A program made the position numbers and the translations under genes. This document shows positions 1 through 11,114 of a stretch of 64,000 nucleotides of DNA, piece after piece. The stretch comes from Mesotaenium endlicherianum (lineage: Eukaryota > Streptophyta > Zygnematophyceae > Zygnematales > Mesotaeniaceae): contig WELA01003517.1 in NCBI GenBank assembly GCA_009602735.1, positions 380,543 through 444,542 on the forward strand, in the 5' to 3' direction. Below the pieces are notes generated by a model. The model worked only from the letters and a program-made list of their open reading frames with translations, did no database searches and had not been told where the DNA came from. Position 1 is the stretch's first letter; each line of letters opens with the position of its first letter.

Positions 1-199
1 TTTTTTGCAACCTATTTTGAACTTTCACGTCCCTAACACTTTTTTTCTCCTCAAATACCAATTTCAAAGTGATATTTTTAACCTTCCTAAATTGGCCATA
101 ACGCAGTAAGCGTCACTAGAAAAATACTAAATCATATTTGTGAATGCAATAGACTGCGTGCATGAAGCATCGTATTGGTTTTTTTTGTAAAAATCCGCC

Positions 200-1240
200 C
201 AACAGATTTTATCAAATCTTTTGTAAGTGAGAGAATTGTAGCTGGTCCCACAGCTGAAGCATTTCAACGACAAATTTACTTCAAAATTTCATGCTTGTCC
301 TCGCTAGTCATCTCAACTTGTGACCAGCAATCACTGACTCTCACCCAAACGTTTTGCATTCTGCCCAATTCTGGTGGAAAAAACAGCTTGCCATCTATGG
401 CGTCTTGCAATCGGTCGTCTGCCGACATTTTCTCATCCCACGGGTTTTTTAAAGAAACTTCCACAAGTACCACAAGATTTTAAAAAAATGTAATCACTCC
501 TTCATCGTATAAAAGTTGAATTTTGCTTGCTCCCTTCTCAAGTTCAGCTTGTGCGTACTTTTCAGGTCCCTATTTCCAATTTTCCTGGGATTTTTTGGTC
601 ACTTGAGAACCAATTTAACCAAGTTCTTGGAAGTAAGACAGAAGCTTCCACTTTTTAGCAGGCTCTTTGTCTGAGTTGATAGGTTCACAATTGACAATAA
701 CTCTAGGTCGCAAAAATCACGTACGAACAATTGATAAAGAAAACGAAGTTGATAAAAAAAAAGTCTACACGGGCTTTCCCTTGACTTTCAAAAGTACAAG
801 CTTACAAAATTCCGAATGCTACAACAAACCTAGTCTAGCGCGACTGAGCTTCTTGCTCTTAGCCGTGCTTGCCAGATCTTCACTGCAAGCTGGAATATCT
901 CACTCCTTCACTGAGAGTTTTTCTTACTCAATCTACTTTTAATCTGACTCCTGAAAACTTGGAAAATAATACAGAACCTGCTCTTTGCACGCTTGTGGTG
1001 TCCGTCCCAATTTTGCACTAATTCTAGTCTGCAAGTTTTATCATTTTAGGGAGGATGGCCTTCCTAGAATGTAACTTCTAACGTCCAAAGCGTAGCAGAA
1101 TGGAAGAAGAAATCTTCAAGCGTCAGGGGATGTGTGCCTTCTTAGGCTCCTTGTGGCCTTGGGAAGTCCTTCTCCTTTGCACCTTCTTCTTCCTTCCCCT
1201 CCTTTTTTCTCCATCTCCTTCCTTCGCTTGTCTAGAAAAT
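200..1240 (-). pseudogene. Diverged relic of the retroelement accessory ORF
   Basis: On the minus strand, 473-276 reads as an open stretch that aligns without gaps over about 32 residues to the accessory ORF found downstream of pol in the X elements (14210-14300 and 38735-38830): shared G-K, P-P, then V-x-D-C-x-S-Q and acidic residues in the same spacing. Further upstream on the minus strand (about 640-500) a Lys/Glu/Ala/Gln-rich stretch resembles the segment around KYAQ in that protein, and 1240-1090 encodes a Lys/Arg/Glu-rich stretch matching its charged N-terminus. Frames are broken. The divergence is much larger than among X copies, so this probably belongs to a related but separate element family. 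Function unknown. Confidence 0.45.
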
Positions 1241-1399
1241 GAAAGCAAAAAATGAGGGTGAAGTGCGCATAACTTATTCTTTACTCAAGCACCTGCATGC
1301 ATTAACCTCAAAGTTAGCGTTTAAGTTTGACTTATTTCAAATTAAGGTCAAGTGCGCTTTGTGAAACTGGGACTATGCAAGTAATGGTTGGCACATAAT

Positions 1400-2250
1400 A
1401 GCAGCCACTGGGACAATGCATTGCCATGATTGGCTATGGAGTACAAGATCAATAAGCAGGGCTTGTCGGCCTCGCACTCTCCATACTTCCTACTCTATGG
1501 ACAACAATCAATCTTGCCACTCGCTGCCAGGTTCGTTGCGGACAACGTCTTCACCTCAACATCCCAAATACATGGAGTGGCTCAATTATGTGACGTGCTC
1601 AGCTCGTTGAGCGCCTGGTGCCCATGGCTTTGGACAATCTCTGCGCATCGTGAGGTACGCCATAATCCAAGGAGGGCCTATCGTCCTCAGGTGCTACAAG
1701 TTTTTGTAGGTGATTTTGCCTTCCTACTACGCCAGATAAGCACCCTCAATACCAGCAGCTTACCTGTTCTCCTACGGGTCAAGCGCGTTTTGGCATGAGA
1801 AGTATGCTAGAGCTGGAAGGTGTGGACGATTGCCTGCACAACTTGGATCTGCAGTTGCGTTCCCTAGGTGCTCGGCCGGCCAAGGACTGGACATGCACAC
1901 AGTCCCGGACGCAAGGGTAAGATGCTGCCTTGCGACAATTGCAACTTTGGCTTCCACATCAACTGTCTGGATTCATCGCTGATAGAGGTGTCCCTAGGTT
2001 AATAATTTTGCACCAATTGTTCCACACTAGGACTCGGCAGCATCAGCAACCCACTAGCCATGGTTGAAAGTTGGAGGGTAAAATAGAAATATATGAATAT
2101 TTGCCTCTACATTTGGCCATGAAGTTACATGAGTTGTAGACGTCATTGCGGCAAAGCCTACTGATCCGACCCACATTGCTCAATACTGCTGATGCACACT
2201 TGACCTCTTGATAAATGACAGCTGTCATGAATTATTAGCTTGTGCTTGCT
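1400..2250 (+). mobile_element. 3' relic of a methyltransferase-family Gypsy element (integrase C-terminus, PHD remnant, 3' end)
   Basis: The frame at 1430-1798 matches the C-terminal integrase of the element at 28302-30185, including the segment after the DDE core (ASHSPY, LLYG, then the Arg-Pro-x-Val-Leu-Gln block). At 1800-2010 a decayed version of the PHD finger follows, with several Cys lost. At 2100-2216 comes a diverged copy of the 133 bp segment B found at 30198-30330. It ends in the same palindrome GACAGCTGTC (2217-2226) and about 16 bp of the following repeat before similarity stops. Many stops and indels show it is old. It is useful as an independent copy of the 3' end of that family. 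Confidence 0.75.
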
Positions 2251-3848
2251 ATAACTACGCACCTCTACAAGTATGTGAAAGTTACCTTAAAATCACCAAT
2301 TGCATTTTCATTTTCAAGATAATTGGATACGCATATATTTTTGAAGCTTAGAAAAACGTTGAACATCAAGCCAGCTTCTCAACACGATTGGAATAAGAAT
2401 GTTTGAGACTTTGACCCTATTTTTTGTCATTTGGCCACATGTATTGCGGATGTCATTGCAACAAAATTTGATGACAAAAATTGCTTTGCTGAAGACTAGG
2501 TATAGTGTGGGCCCAATATTGGTTCCAGAACCAAATTGAACACCACCACTAGCCAATTTTCTACGCCCCTATTTCTGAAGTTATATAAATCAGAATTAAA
2601 TGATTCAAGTATGCCTACATCCGTATGGACCCAAAGAGTACGGCAAAAATGAGTTTGTTGCAATCGGACACGTTCGCAGGAAGATACGCCATTTTGCCTG
2701 CCAAGAAATAGGTGAATTTCAATCAAATTTAGTCACTTTTGTTGCGGACTCGACCTTTTAACGCACGACAAGTTACATGCAAGAGTATGCTAAATCTTAT
2801 GGTCAAAAATCTTACATAGACCAACACATGCTAGGCATATCTTCAAATGAAGATTTGTAAGGAAGGAAGCCTCCAATAACTATTTTTGACGTGCTCATAA
2901 AATTTGAGCTTATTTTGTAGAATATACCTATGGTAACCTATACTAGAAGTATTTTTCCGATTGTGGATTATTAAATACGAGGTATGGGGGAATTGCTAAG
3001 GTAGGACCTTTAGGAGGGCCGTGGTTCATCGTGGAGCCATGGGCGACCGCAAGAGATTGCACTGAGGGTTTAAAGTACCTTATATTAAATTACAAATATC
3101 TCAAGAAGTAACCAACCAAATGATTGCATTGTAAGACTTGCTCAAATGTTTACACATGTGTAACTTGCAGGGATATAAAAGAATAATTAAATTATATGAG
3201 AATGGCAATGCAATTGGGTGCTTTAGGTTGACTTAGTCCTAATTTTCACATACTAAAAACTTGACCTCCACACACTTAAATGTCGACATGGTTGTGGTGT
3301 TCACAAGCTAATAAACTATCCCAATGGTCCTCAAATGTCCATACGCACCTTTTGAAATGAATTGATTCCAATTGTAAGAGCCTGGTGACTACTTTCTACC
3401 AATGAAGAGGACTGTTGGTTGTCCAAAAGGTTTTCTTTGATCTCATATATTTCGATAGGTTGAAAATGTGAAAATCGATAATAAAGAATATCAAGAACGT
3501 CTCACGTGAAATATTAAGATAGGAAACGTACAATGGATTCACTTCTTTGTACAATCCAATCCAAATGGGGTCAATTCCTATAGCTTCTCGTGTGGATCCA
3601 AGTTGAATCGCTTTGTGACTTGAACATTTTCAAGGTGGACGTTAAGCCAATGAAGGGTGGGGGCAAATTTGCCAGTGATTTACTCTTAAATTTTTCAGGC
3701 CTTCAACAACCCTTTCAACATGACCAAACTGCCTCTCAAGTCCACCTTCTGATTGACCCAATTCTAACATACTGGCAAGACAAGCAACTTTGGCCCAATG
3801 CATCACGCACACAACTTCCACATCAGTCTACTACAATCACCAAATATG
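2251..3848. other. No identifiable feature
   Basis: AT-rich DNA with only short open frames on both strands, none with recognisable motifs. The frame at 3590-3856 (88 codons) has no domain I recognise and ends in the adjoining LTR. It may be old decayed transposon sequence; nothing here supports a gene. Confidence 0.5.
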
Positions 3849-4560
3849 TGGAATGAATTGACTTACTTATAAGCGATCAACCATTCACAAAATTTCTTCA
3901 TATGAGCAAGTAATCTTTATGGTACTTTCTAGTTAACTTATGAAATTGTAAAAGACCACACAACTATCATAAGCGATACAAGTTTAATGCAAACAACGAG
4001 CACCAATCATGCAAGCAGTTAATTTATACATAAAAAGGTTAGTAAGCAGTTCGTGTATCGGCTTGCAGTCTTGAATTCAAATATTCTCTTAGTAATGTGT
4101 ACATATAATTGGCCTCGTTTTCGAATGCCAAAATCGAAGGCAACACCTAGCATATGCACATTGAATGAGTCGACTGTTCAACGGCAAGTGCGATGGCACC
4201 GCCTACCCGAGGGTTTAATCACGTTGGTGGGACCTCGGCTAACCAAATCCACAGCCATCTCCCATTGTCCCAAATCGCCATCTGCCTAGGGCGTCATCTG
4301 GCCATTCATCTAGCATATCATACTGAGATGCATTACTAGGCGGTTTAGTAATTCCATTTAGGGGGTCAGCTGGCTATCAAAGGATGTGCCAGCGTATTGA
4401 CTTGAGTTGACTTCAGCCTGCTACTATCGGCTGAGTCATTATACTGATTAAAACTAGATTCTATTATATAGAATATAAATCAAAATTCTGCCGAGTGAAT
4501 TTGATAAACTATTACAATCGACTGCACAATTATGTCTAGCAATTTACTGATTTATTATCA
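3849..4560 (-). repeat. 3' LTR of X1
   Basis: Reverse complement of the family X LTR. It starts with a decayed version of TGAAATGAATCGACTTACC and ends with ACTGATTTATTATCA, the counterpart of the TGTAATGAATCAGT start. The polypurine tract of the minus strand (ccctccaactt type) lies directly to its right at 4561-4575. Confidence 0.8.
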
Positions 4561-5457
4561 TTCCTCTAACTTAAATTTTTGTCACCTCGACAATACCTTA
4601 ATACATATTTCTATGTTCTCGAAGCTCTATCTCCAGAAAAAGTAAAGCTACACCTTGACCTACATCGTCTATCAGGTGGCCTTCTGAACAACTCAAATTC
4701 AAGCAGAGTAGGACCTCTAGGTGATTGCAGCAAAATGACATCCCTCTCTTGTACAATTTACAGACTAACAGGTACAAAAATGGGGGCCTTGGAAGGGTGT
4801 TGCATGACATTGGCCAGTGGCACATTGCCTTGGGTAAATGGACTTGCTGGTGCCCTTCTGACTACCAATTACTGGCAGCTCTCCTGTTGGCCCTGTCAGA
4901 TTGAGACTCATCCCCCACTGCTAAGGTTTCCCTGCTGCTGCTTCCCAGGTAAGTTATGTCCTTCTCCTGAGCTGTTGCTTTCTCGTCTGCCTCCTGTAAT
5001 TGCCTCTGGAACTGTAGAGCCTTTTCGGCAACAGAATGTCCAGCTTGCTGCAGTGTAGTAGGTCTTGCAGGAGGTTAGAACCTAGCAAGGCTAGACTTTG
5101 TCCCTTAAGTTTAGATTTCCAGGGTGCAATGTGAGGTGGCAGGATGACGTTGCCATTTCACTTGGAGTGAAAGTCATCTGCCCTGGTCTTGTCATTCTTG
5201 TGTTCCTTAATGATAATGGTCATCTAGCGCCAGTTCGTAGGCTGCTGGAAGAAAGCAAGGTCCCTTCTCTTCAGCTGGCAGGGATACCAATGGGGCTGCA
5301 AATAGCAGGTGGCTAGTCAACCTGGCCAAGAACTCCTAAGTTCTCTTCTCTATCTCATTATACGGGGACCGGAACCTATTTCTTGGTCGCACGTGCTTAA
5401 ATCTATCAGATTACATGCAAATTATCCTGATGAGTCTGTGGGATCCCACTATTCCTA
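4561..5457 (-). pseudogene. X1 accessory ORF, C-terminal half (broken)
   Basis: The minus strand encodes the same protein as 13355-15012. Near 4830-4780 it has the conserved C-terminal block G-x-V-P-L-A-N-V-M-Q-H-P-S followed by F-V-P-V-S-L. At 5457-5300 it continues the text interrupted at 6111 (start G-I-V-G-S-H-R-L-I-R, then the EFLAR-T-S segment). Several stops are present. The upstream half lies beyond the inserted solo LTR. Confidence 0.7.
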
Positions 5458-6110
5458 TGTAACGATTTGAGCTTTTTTGGTGTATTTGGGACGTTTTCCT
5501 GATAACCTAAAAAACGTTATACTATTTATCAATATTTTATTTGATAAATTATTGTATCTTGTTGAATTAATCGACACACGCATGTGCCAACTAATTCTTG
5601 GTCGATTGGCGAAACGACCTGATTGCTATTGCAAAAAGCATCGTAAAGTATTTTGATTATTTTGCAAAAGTACGACATAATTAATCATGAAGCTACTTTG
5701 ATTAATTGTGAAGGAAGAACTTAGTTACTTATTGATTAATTAATTTATTATGACTTTCATTATTTAACCCAAAAGAGAACACCTTTGAAGTGGCCACCTA
5801 TCGGATTTGACCACGCGACCTTTCAGCCGAACAAGTTATCCCCCTTCGACTGTTTCCGTTGAACATGAGCCAGTACCCTAGATGGTGACTTGAAGCACTC
5901 CAGTGCCTCACGTTGTGCAAGTATATATACTTGCAAGAGTCATTGTGAGTGCAACTCTCACAAGCACAGATTTTATGCTACTTCCTTTTTGCTTTCTCCA
6001 GGATTGTTACTTATTCAAAATTATCGTTATTTTCTTTCCACTAAGTTTTAAATTATCCTTGAATACCGAGGAAAAGATTCTCAAGGAAGCAGAAACGTTC
6101 AGAAACGTTA
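5458..6110 (+). repeat. Solo LTR of family C/Y inserted in the X1 accessory ORF
   Basis: Starts TGTAACGATTTGAGC and ends near AAACGTTA. It matches the LTR at 8708-10058 (apart from the DNA element inserted there) and the split LTR at 18241-18267 plus 31478-31690. The interrupted protein can be read straight across once this segment is removed: the Pro-Gly at 6111 joins the Gly-Ile at 5457, as in the uninterrupted copy at 13900. Flanking CCT-type sequence on both sides suggests a decayed target duplication, but the exact end base is uncertain by a few positions. About 653 bp. Confidence 0.75.
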
Positions 6111-6670
6111 CCTCCTGGCACTGGAACTGTTGGGTCTTCAATATGGTTGGCCAGTACTTTGGCCTCTCTGGCACTATATCCCACCATTCCGACATAGTCC
6201 TCATACAGGACGAGACCAGTATGGGTCTCAATATACATGTCCAGGGCTTCTTGCCCCTGTCTATGTAGAATCTTCTGTTGGTCTGTCTTCTTAATCTTTT
6301 GAGCAACCATAAATGTCTCCCTCAAGCTCTCGTCCACCACTGTGTACCAACAGCTCTTGTGCAGCCTTTGCCATTCCTTTTTTGCCTTCTGCTACCTCTT
6401 CATTTTAACAACCCTGTCCTCCGCAGCCTTTCAAAGTTTTTCCTCCTCACCTTTTCTGTCCTCCTCATCTTTTTTGAGTCTTTTCTCTCCAGCACTTCTA
6501 AGCCTCTTCTCCTCTACCTGTTTTTTTTGAGCCTCTCGTTGTTGTTGCAAACAATCTGCCTTGCGCCCAGAAATTGTAGTCGCCTCTATGTCTCAATTAT
6601 ATTTTGCTGTAGACTCCCTTTGCCTGCTCTGCTTTCAACTTCTTGATTTCGTCATTTTGCTTGGTCATCC
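6111..6670 (-). pseudogene. X1 accessory ORF, N-terminal half (broken)
   Basis: On the minus strand the start region around 6670 has the ATGAGCAGGATGAC context seen in X3 (38042) and nearly so in X2. A charged segment follows, then at 6340-6111 the conserved YEDY-x-G-M-V-G-Y-x-A-R-E-A-K block and the Pro-Gly at which the solo LTR is inserted. Frameshifts occur in the charged segment. The apparent plus-strand Leu/Ser/Phe-rich frames here are its shadow. Confidence 0.7.
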
Positions 6671-7020
6671 TGCTCATACACGCCACAACTTAACTTAGTG
6701 TGGTCATAGAGTACCTTAGAATTGGATCAAGGAGTCAGAGCATGCAAGAAGGTCACCGATTGTTTAGCAAATAGGTAATCGTGCAACCATAGAAATCTGG
6801 ATATACCTTGTATGAGTAGAAAGATGGGCAAGCAAGAACGTTTCAGTGAGTGAGTGAATGTGTGAGTAGTTGAGTGTGGGTAGTGCTCTATGTAAGATGC
6901 AAATTCGGACCCCAAGAAGCTGTCATCCTCCCTCCAACTTAACTTAAGTTGGACTACACGTCACAAATTGTCACGTAACTGTCACTTTCTGTCACTTTCC
7001 CCTCCAACGTAAATGGAGAA
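6671..7020 (-). other. X1 spacer between pol and accessory ORF
   Basis: On the minus strand this contains repeated TGACAG/GTGACA-type hexamers (7000-6960) and an internal copy of the polypurine-like motif TTAAGTTGGAGGGA (about 6945-6925). Both are also present in the same place in X2 (13060-13135) and X3 (37665-37820). No coding capacity is seen. Confidence 0.6.
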
Positions 7021-8707
7021 AGGACCTCCTGTCACCTTCCCATGTCAACTGAAATTACAATTAAGGTGGTGTATTCGCTTCTCGGAGCTAAAAGCGTTTC
7101 AACGCGCCCTTTGTGTTGGCCAAATGGTCCTTAAATTCCAAAGTGTCCCCAGATGCATCATTACCCTTCCATTTGACAAGGTACATCGTGACATGTTTAG
7201 ATGATCGACGGATGAAGTGTGCTTCTAAAATCTGATCAACTTCATACTCCTCAAAATCACCATCCAAGACCACAGGGACTGGTCCCGGTTGGACAAGTAT
7301 CCGACTGGTGAACCTTGTATCACCCTTAATGTAAGGTTCCAAGAAAGAAACATTAATTATTGGGTGGCCCTTGTATTCCGCTGACATGTTTACTTTGTAT
7401 GCATTCTGACCGACTCGACGTACCACCAAATGTGGACCAACCCAGACAGGTTAAAGCTTTTTCTTGACCACCACCAGGACCTTATTTTGTCAGTTTGTTC
7501 ACTAGTACCAGAATAGAATCATGCCCATTGGCAATTCCCAGTAGTGTTACCACCCAGTCCATTGAGCTGGTTTCCAACCTTTCAGCTAGAATAGGTAATG
7601 GCTGCAATAACCCTCCAGGTGGTGTGTGTCTAGGCTTATTCTTCTGACACTGATCACAGGCCTACCGAGGCAAACCTTCCCAATGGTAGTGTTTTGCCAA
7701 ATCTGCCAACTGTTTTGGCCTGCCTCAAATGCCCACCCAATAGATCGTCATGAGCCTGACTCAGCAGCAAAGACCTTATTTCCAACTTATGTGAGTTATT
7801 TGGAATGACCAACTTCAACCTGCTTAAAGAGATTCCATTCATCCGGATCCCTCCCGTTTGCCTGTACTTGAGTGCTGTAGCAGGACACACAACATCAGTT
7901 GGACTGGACTTAAATATTGGGTCAGAAAAGTAGGCTTTTCTAAGTTGTTCAAGGAAGGAATTTTTCACCTTAAGTGAAGTGAGTGTACAAATGGTTTAAT
8001 CCACAAAATGGTGATCAAAGTTCCTTTCTTGCAAGTCAGGTCTTCTAGAGAGAGCATCAGCAAGATTCAACTTCTCTGGTTTGTAGTCCATCTGGACCTG
8101 GAACTGCTCCAGCATCTGGTTCCAGCGGTTCTCCCTCCTAGATAGCTTGGGCTTTTTCTAAAAGTGCGTCAAAGCTAGATAATCTGTAAATACCGTAAAC
8201 GCTTTCCCATGTAAGTAGGCTCTCCCTGTTTGAGAACATGGATAATAGCTAGCAACTCTTTATCATGCACAAAATAGTTAATCGCAGCTGGATTGAACTT
8301 CATATACTCATACCGCACGGGATGCCACTCCTGCTTCATCAAGCCATTCTTTGTGGTCTTGTCTGCAGGCTGCAACAAAATAGCACCCATGGCAAAGTCA
8401 GAAGCGTCAGTAACCATCCGCACAGGCTTGCTGGGGTCATACACAACGAGATTTGGGGAAGAGCACAGAGCATCTTTAAGGGTTTAGAAGGTAACTTCCT
8501 GCTCTTCCCTCCACACATACTCTATGTCCTTCTTAGTAAGGTCAGTCAATTTTTTGGTCTTAGGTATAATGATTCTCAATAAATTTTCTATAATATTCAG
8601 CCAATCCAAGAACGAATTTAACTTATGAGACAGATTAAGGTACTGGCCAGTCCCTTATGGTCTGGACTGCCTGTGGGTCAACACTAATACCTTCCTTACT
8701 GACCACA
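7020..8707 (-). pseudogene. X1 pol remnant: RT end, RNase H, integrase Zn domain, chromodomain
   Basis: On the minus strand, 8444-8175 carries the RNase H block ([13 protein letters not shown] and H-D-K-E-L-L-A-I-I). 7968-7654 carries the integrase N-terminal zinc-binding region. 7429-7088 carries the GPY/F-like tail (N-V-S-F-L-E-P-Y-I-K-G-D-T) and a chromodomain (Y-E-V-D-Q-I-L, then Y-L-V-K-W-K-G, D-T-L-E). The integrase DDE core is deleted and several stops and frameshifts separate the parts, so no functional enzyme is expected. Confidence 0.85.
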
Positions 8708-10058
8708 TGTAACAAACAGAGCTCTTATCTAATTACCTAAATTACGTTCTACTCTTTATTTGTAAAAGATGGCATATTTGTTGAATTTATTGACACACAC
8801 GTGTGCCGAATCAATTTTGGGTCGATTGGCAAAATGACCAATTTGCTATTGCAAAAAGAATCGTAAAGTTATCTTGATTACTTTGCAAAAATATAATTTT
8901 ATTAATCATTTAATTTAACCAAACATGCAAAGTTAGTTTGTATCCATGAGGATTCGAACCCTCAACCCTTTGTTCGATTCGTTCACATCTGACCGATTGG
9001 CGAAGTAGATATTCATACCTGGTTATGGAATACGTATCTGCCGTATACGTATTACGTGAACGTACACACGTATTACGTCGAAGGTTGCCATATCACGAGC
9101 TAAATACGTGTGTCGGCGGAAAAACCGACATGTAAATCGACGGCGCGTGTGAAAAGCCAAAAATTGTGGACTCTGACAATTTGACCGAACAAATAACGAA
9201 CACGCGTCAAGTTATCGCCAATTAAACAAGAAGTGGCTGACGGGCACTGACGACTAGGGGTGGTCGGGAGTCGGGTGTGGTCGGGAGTGGTTGGGAGTGG
9301 TCGGAAGCCATCTGCATAGAATTTAGTGAACGGGGGCACAAGTAGTTGTTGGTCTTGTTAAGTGGCAAACGCGACTTTTCGGCCGAGTCTGTCCGTCGTC
9401 ACTGGTCCAGTCGACAGACCCGTACATATACGGAATGAATATTGAAGTGAAACTTCTTTGAAATGGTTTGAATTGAATAAACTGGAGCAAAGCGACCCGG
9501 CTCTATCTACCTTATTTATTAATCCGCCTATTATACGTATTTTGTCACTACGGCAAAATACGCCGCATTATACGCCGCCAAATGACCAATACGTGTGTAT
9601 CCCATAACTAGGTATTTATAACTATTGACTCATGTCATATGAATGTGTACACAACCGCGCAAGCAGACGCAACTTCCAACAAGTCGCGTGATCGCAAATA
9701 CGCTTGTTTGGCGTTAAAAGATTTTTCGGAAATTGTCGCGTAACCTCCAAACGGCCGAACAACTCGTATTGCGTATTCGGCCAAAAGGGTTACGGTCGTT
9801 CGCTCGTCGTTGAACATAAACCAGTGCCCTAGCAGGTGCAACTTGAAGCACTCCAGTGCCTCATATTGTGCGAGCATATATACTTGCAAGAATCATTGTG
9901 AGTGCAACTCTCACAAGCACGCTTTCCACGACTTTTCATTTTCATTCTCACATGCTCAAGGAGTAGCAACAACGCAAAGATATTGTTATGTTCTTTCCAC
10001 TACGTACTAATTTCTCTTACATACCAAGCAAAGACCCCAAAAAAAAACAAAAATGTTA
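8708..10058 (+). repeat. 5' LTR of a C/Y-family element, with an inserted DNA element
   Basis: Starts TGTAACAAACAGAGC and matches the solo LTR at 5458-6110 on both sides of the 595 bp insertion at 9018-9612. The shared right part includes the block around 9840-9930 (GAAGCACTCCAGTGCCTCA, then a TATATA run and CTCTCACAAGCAC) and ends at GTTA near 10058, immediately before a primer-binding-site-like sequence. Without the insertion the length is about 754 bp. Confidence 0.75.
9018..9612. mobile_element. Putative non-autonomous TIR element (MITE-like), TA-flanked
   Basis: The left end CCTGGTTATGGAATAC (9018) and the reverse complement of the right end, CCTAGTTATGGGATAC (9612), match at 14 of 16 positions. 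Both ends are flanked by TA (9016-9017 and 9613-9614), as in Tc1/mariner-like insertions. The segment is absent from the otherwise similar LTR at 5458-6110. Subterminal regions are rich in TACGTATTACG-type repeats and the middle has a tandem GGGAGTGGTC-type array (9255-9305). There is no transposase, so it would need help in trans. Confidence 0.6.
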
Positions 10059-10060
10059 CT

Positions 10061-10073
10061 TCGGTATCAGGGC
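10061..10073 (+). promoter_or_regulatory. Primer-binding site, C/Y element
   Basis: TCGGTATCAGGGC directly follows the LTR end and resembles the initiator-Met tRNA complement TGGTATCAGAGC used by many plant LTR elements. Two mismatches suggest decay. Confidence 0.5.
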
Positions 10074-11110
10074 CGATCTCGGTTTCTCCAAGGAAATTTC
10101 TGTTAGTGTGGTTATAAATATATTTTGGAGAAAACATACTTTTAAGTAAAACATTGATATAGTGGTTATTTGCGTCGAGATTTCCCCCCCATGCTCGCGG
10201 TCGCCGCATCAAAATTATATTTTGGATGATGATTCCCCTCGTCCTACTTCTTCCCCTTCACGTGGCCCTCACACGCCACGTTATTCGCCATTTGAGCCTT
10301 GCGGCCCACGTCGCCGTGATGACGTCGACCTTCATTCGTACTGCCGGAATCGCCTCCTTCTCCTACACCACCCCCGCCTTGTTCACCTACGCCTCCTCCA
10401 CCTTGTTCACCCACGCCCCCACCGCGCGAACCAACCCCTTCGCCTCGTGCTCCACACGTGCGGCCCGCCATTATTGATTCGTTGCCTTTTGATCCTAATG
10501 GGCACTATTTTCATAAGTGGAACGAGGAGGGGCATTGGCTAGAATTAGTCTTCTAGCCCACTCCAGCCAACTATCAACGTGTCTATAGTCCGCGTTTTCG
10601 CAGTCGCTCTTGGTTTGTGAGGCCCGGAAGCCGTTTGTCGTGGCCGTGCGTCTAGACGAGGGCATATTGATAATCTTTATGTTGACCAGCGTATGACTGT
10701 GGCCAAGGATTCGTACAATATGGATTAGACTCGTGTTAGGTCTACTGATCAATAACGAGGTCATTGAGTCAATGCTCTTGCTGATTATGCACGCTGCCCT
10801 TGCTTGTAGTATGTGGGTAGTCCCTTTAAAAGAGTAGCTCAGGAGCCAATTGCAGAGCCTCCTTCTGAGCTATTCACAACACTCCTTAGTGTGTTACCTT
10901 ATCCAGTGTTATGCACACTTGTCTTGTTTAAGAAAAACGCAAACATGTATTGCACCAATATATATTGCTGCATTCACTCATAAGCGCGAGAATTCTAAAC
11001 ACATACTTCAAATTCTCGCGCATTCAGCAATGCAAAATGGGACACATTTTCCAATTTTCTCTCAAGGCGAGGACTTTGCTCGTAATGCATAACGTTTCCT
11101 TGGCTTTGAA
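10074..11110 (+). pseudogene. Gag-region remnant of the C/Y element
   Basis: Downstream of the primer-binding site is a Pro/Ser/Arg-rich reading region (10162-10540) and then a short stretch with F-D-P-N-G-H-Y-F-H-K-W that could be a decayed capsid start. Stops follow quickly and no zinc knuckle is seen. By position it should be gag of this element; nothing in the sequence proves it. It ends where X2 RNase H sequence begins near 11115. Confidence 0.35.
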
Positions 11111-11114
11111 TATG

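Larger units (their letters stand above)
3849..8707 (-). mobile_element. X1: degenerate, 5'-truncated Ty3/Gypsy chromovirus, family X
   Basis: Read on the minus strand the order is reverse transcriptase C-terminus (8707-8600), RNase H (8444-8175), integrase zinc-binding domain (7968-7654), chromodomain (7429-7088), spacer, accessory ORF (6670-4561) and 3' LTR (4560-3849). Most of the integrase core is missing: the text jumps from the start of the core (about 7500) to the GPY/F-chromodomain region (about 7460), a loss of roughly 650 bp compared with X2-X4. A C/Y solo LTR (5458-6110) sits inside the accessory ORF. At 8707 the element is cut by the 5' LTR of the C/Y element, in the RT segment just before the conserved VSKEGI motif. 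Confidence 0.85.

Noticed and set aside
3590-3856. 88-codon plus frame as a small gene
   Set aside because: No motif, no conserved context, runs into an LTR end; chance frame length in this composition.
6278-6646. Leu/Phe/Ser-rich plus-strand frame that looks like a membrane protein
   Set aside because: Antisense of the charged coiled-coil segment of the X1 accessory ORF; the hydrophobicity is an artefact of the opposite strand.
8930-8975. T-arm-like GGTTCGAATCC on the minus strand, suggesting a tRNA gene
   Set aside because: No anticodon or D arm and no acceptor stem around it; it lies inside a C/Y LTR whose sister copy has a diverged version, so a tRNA gene is not supported.
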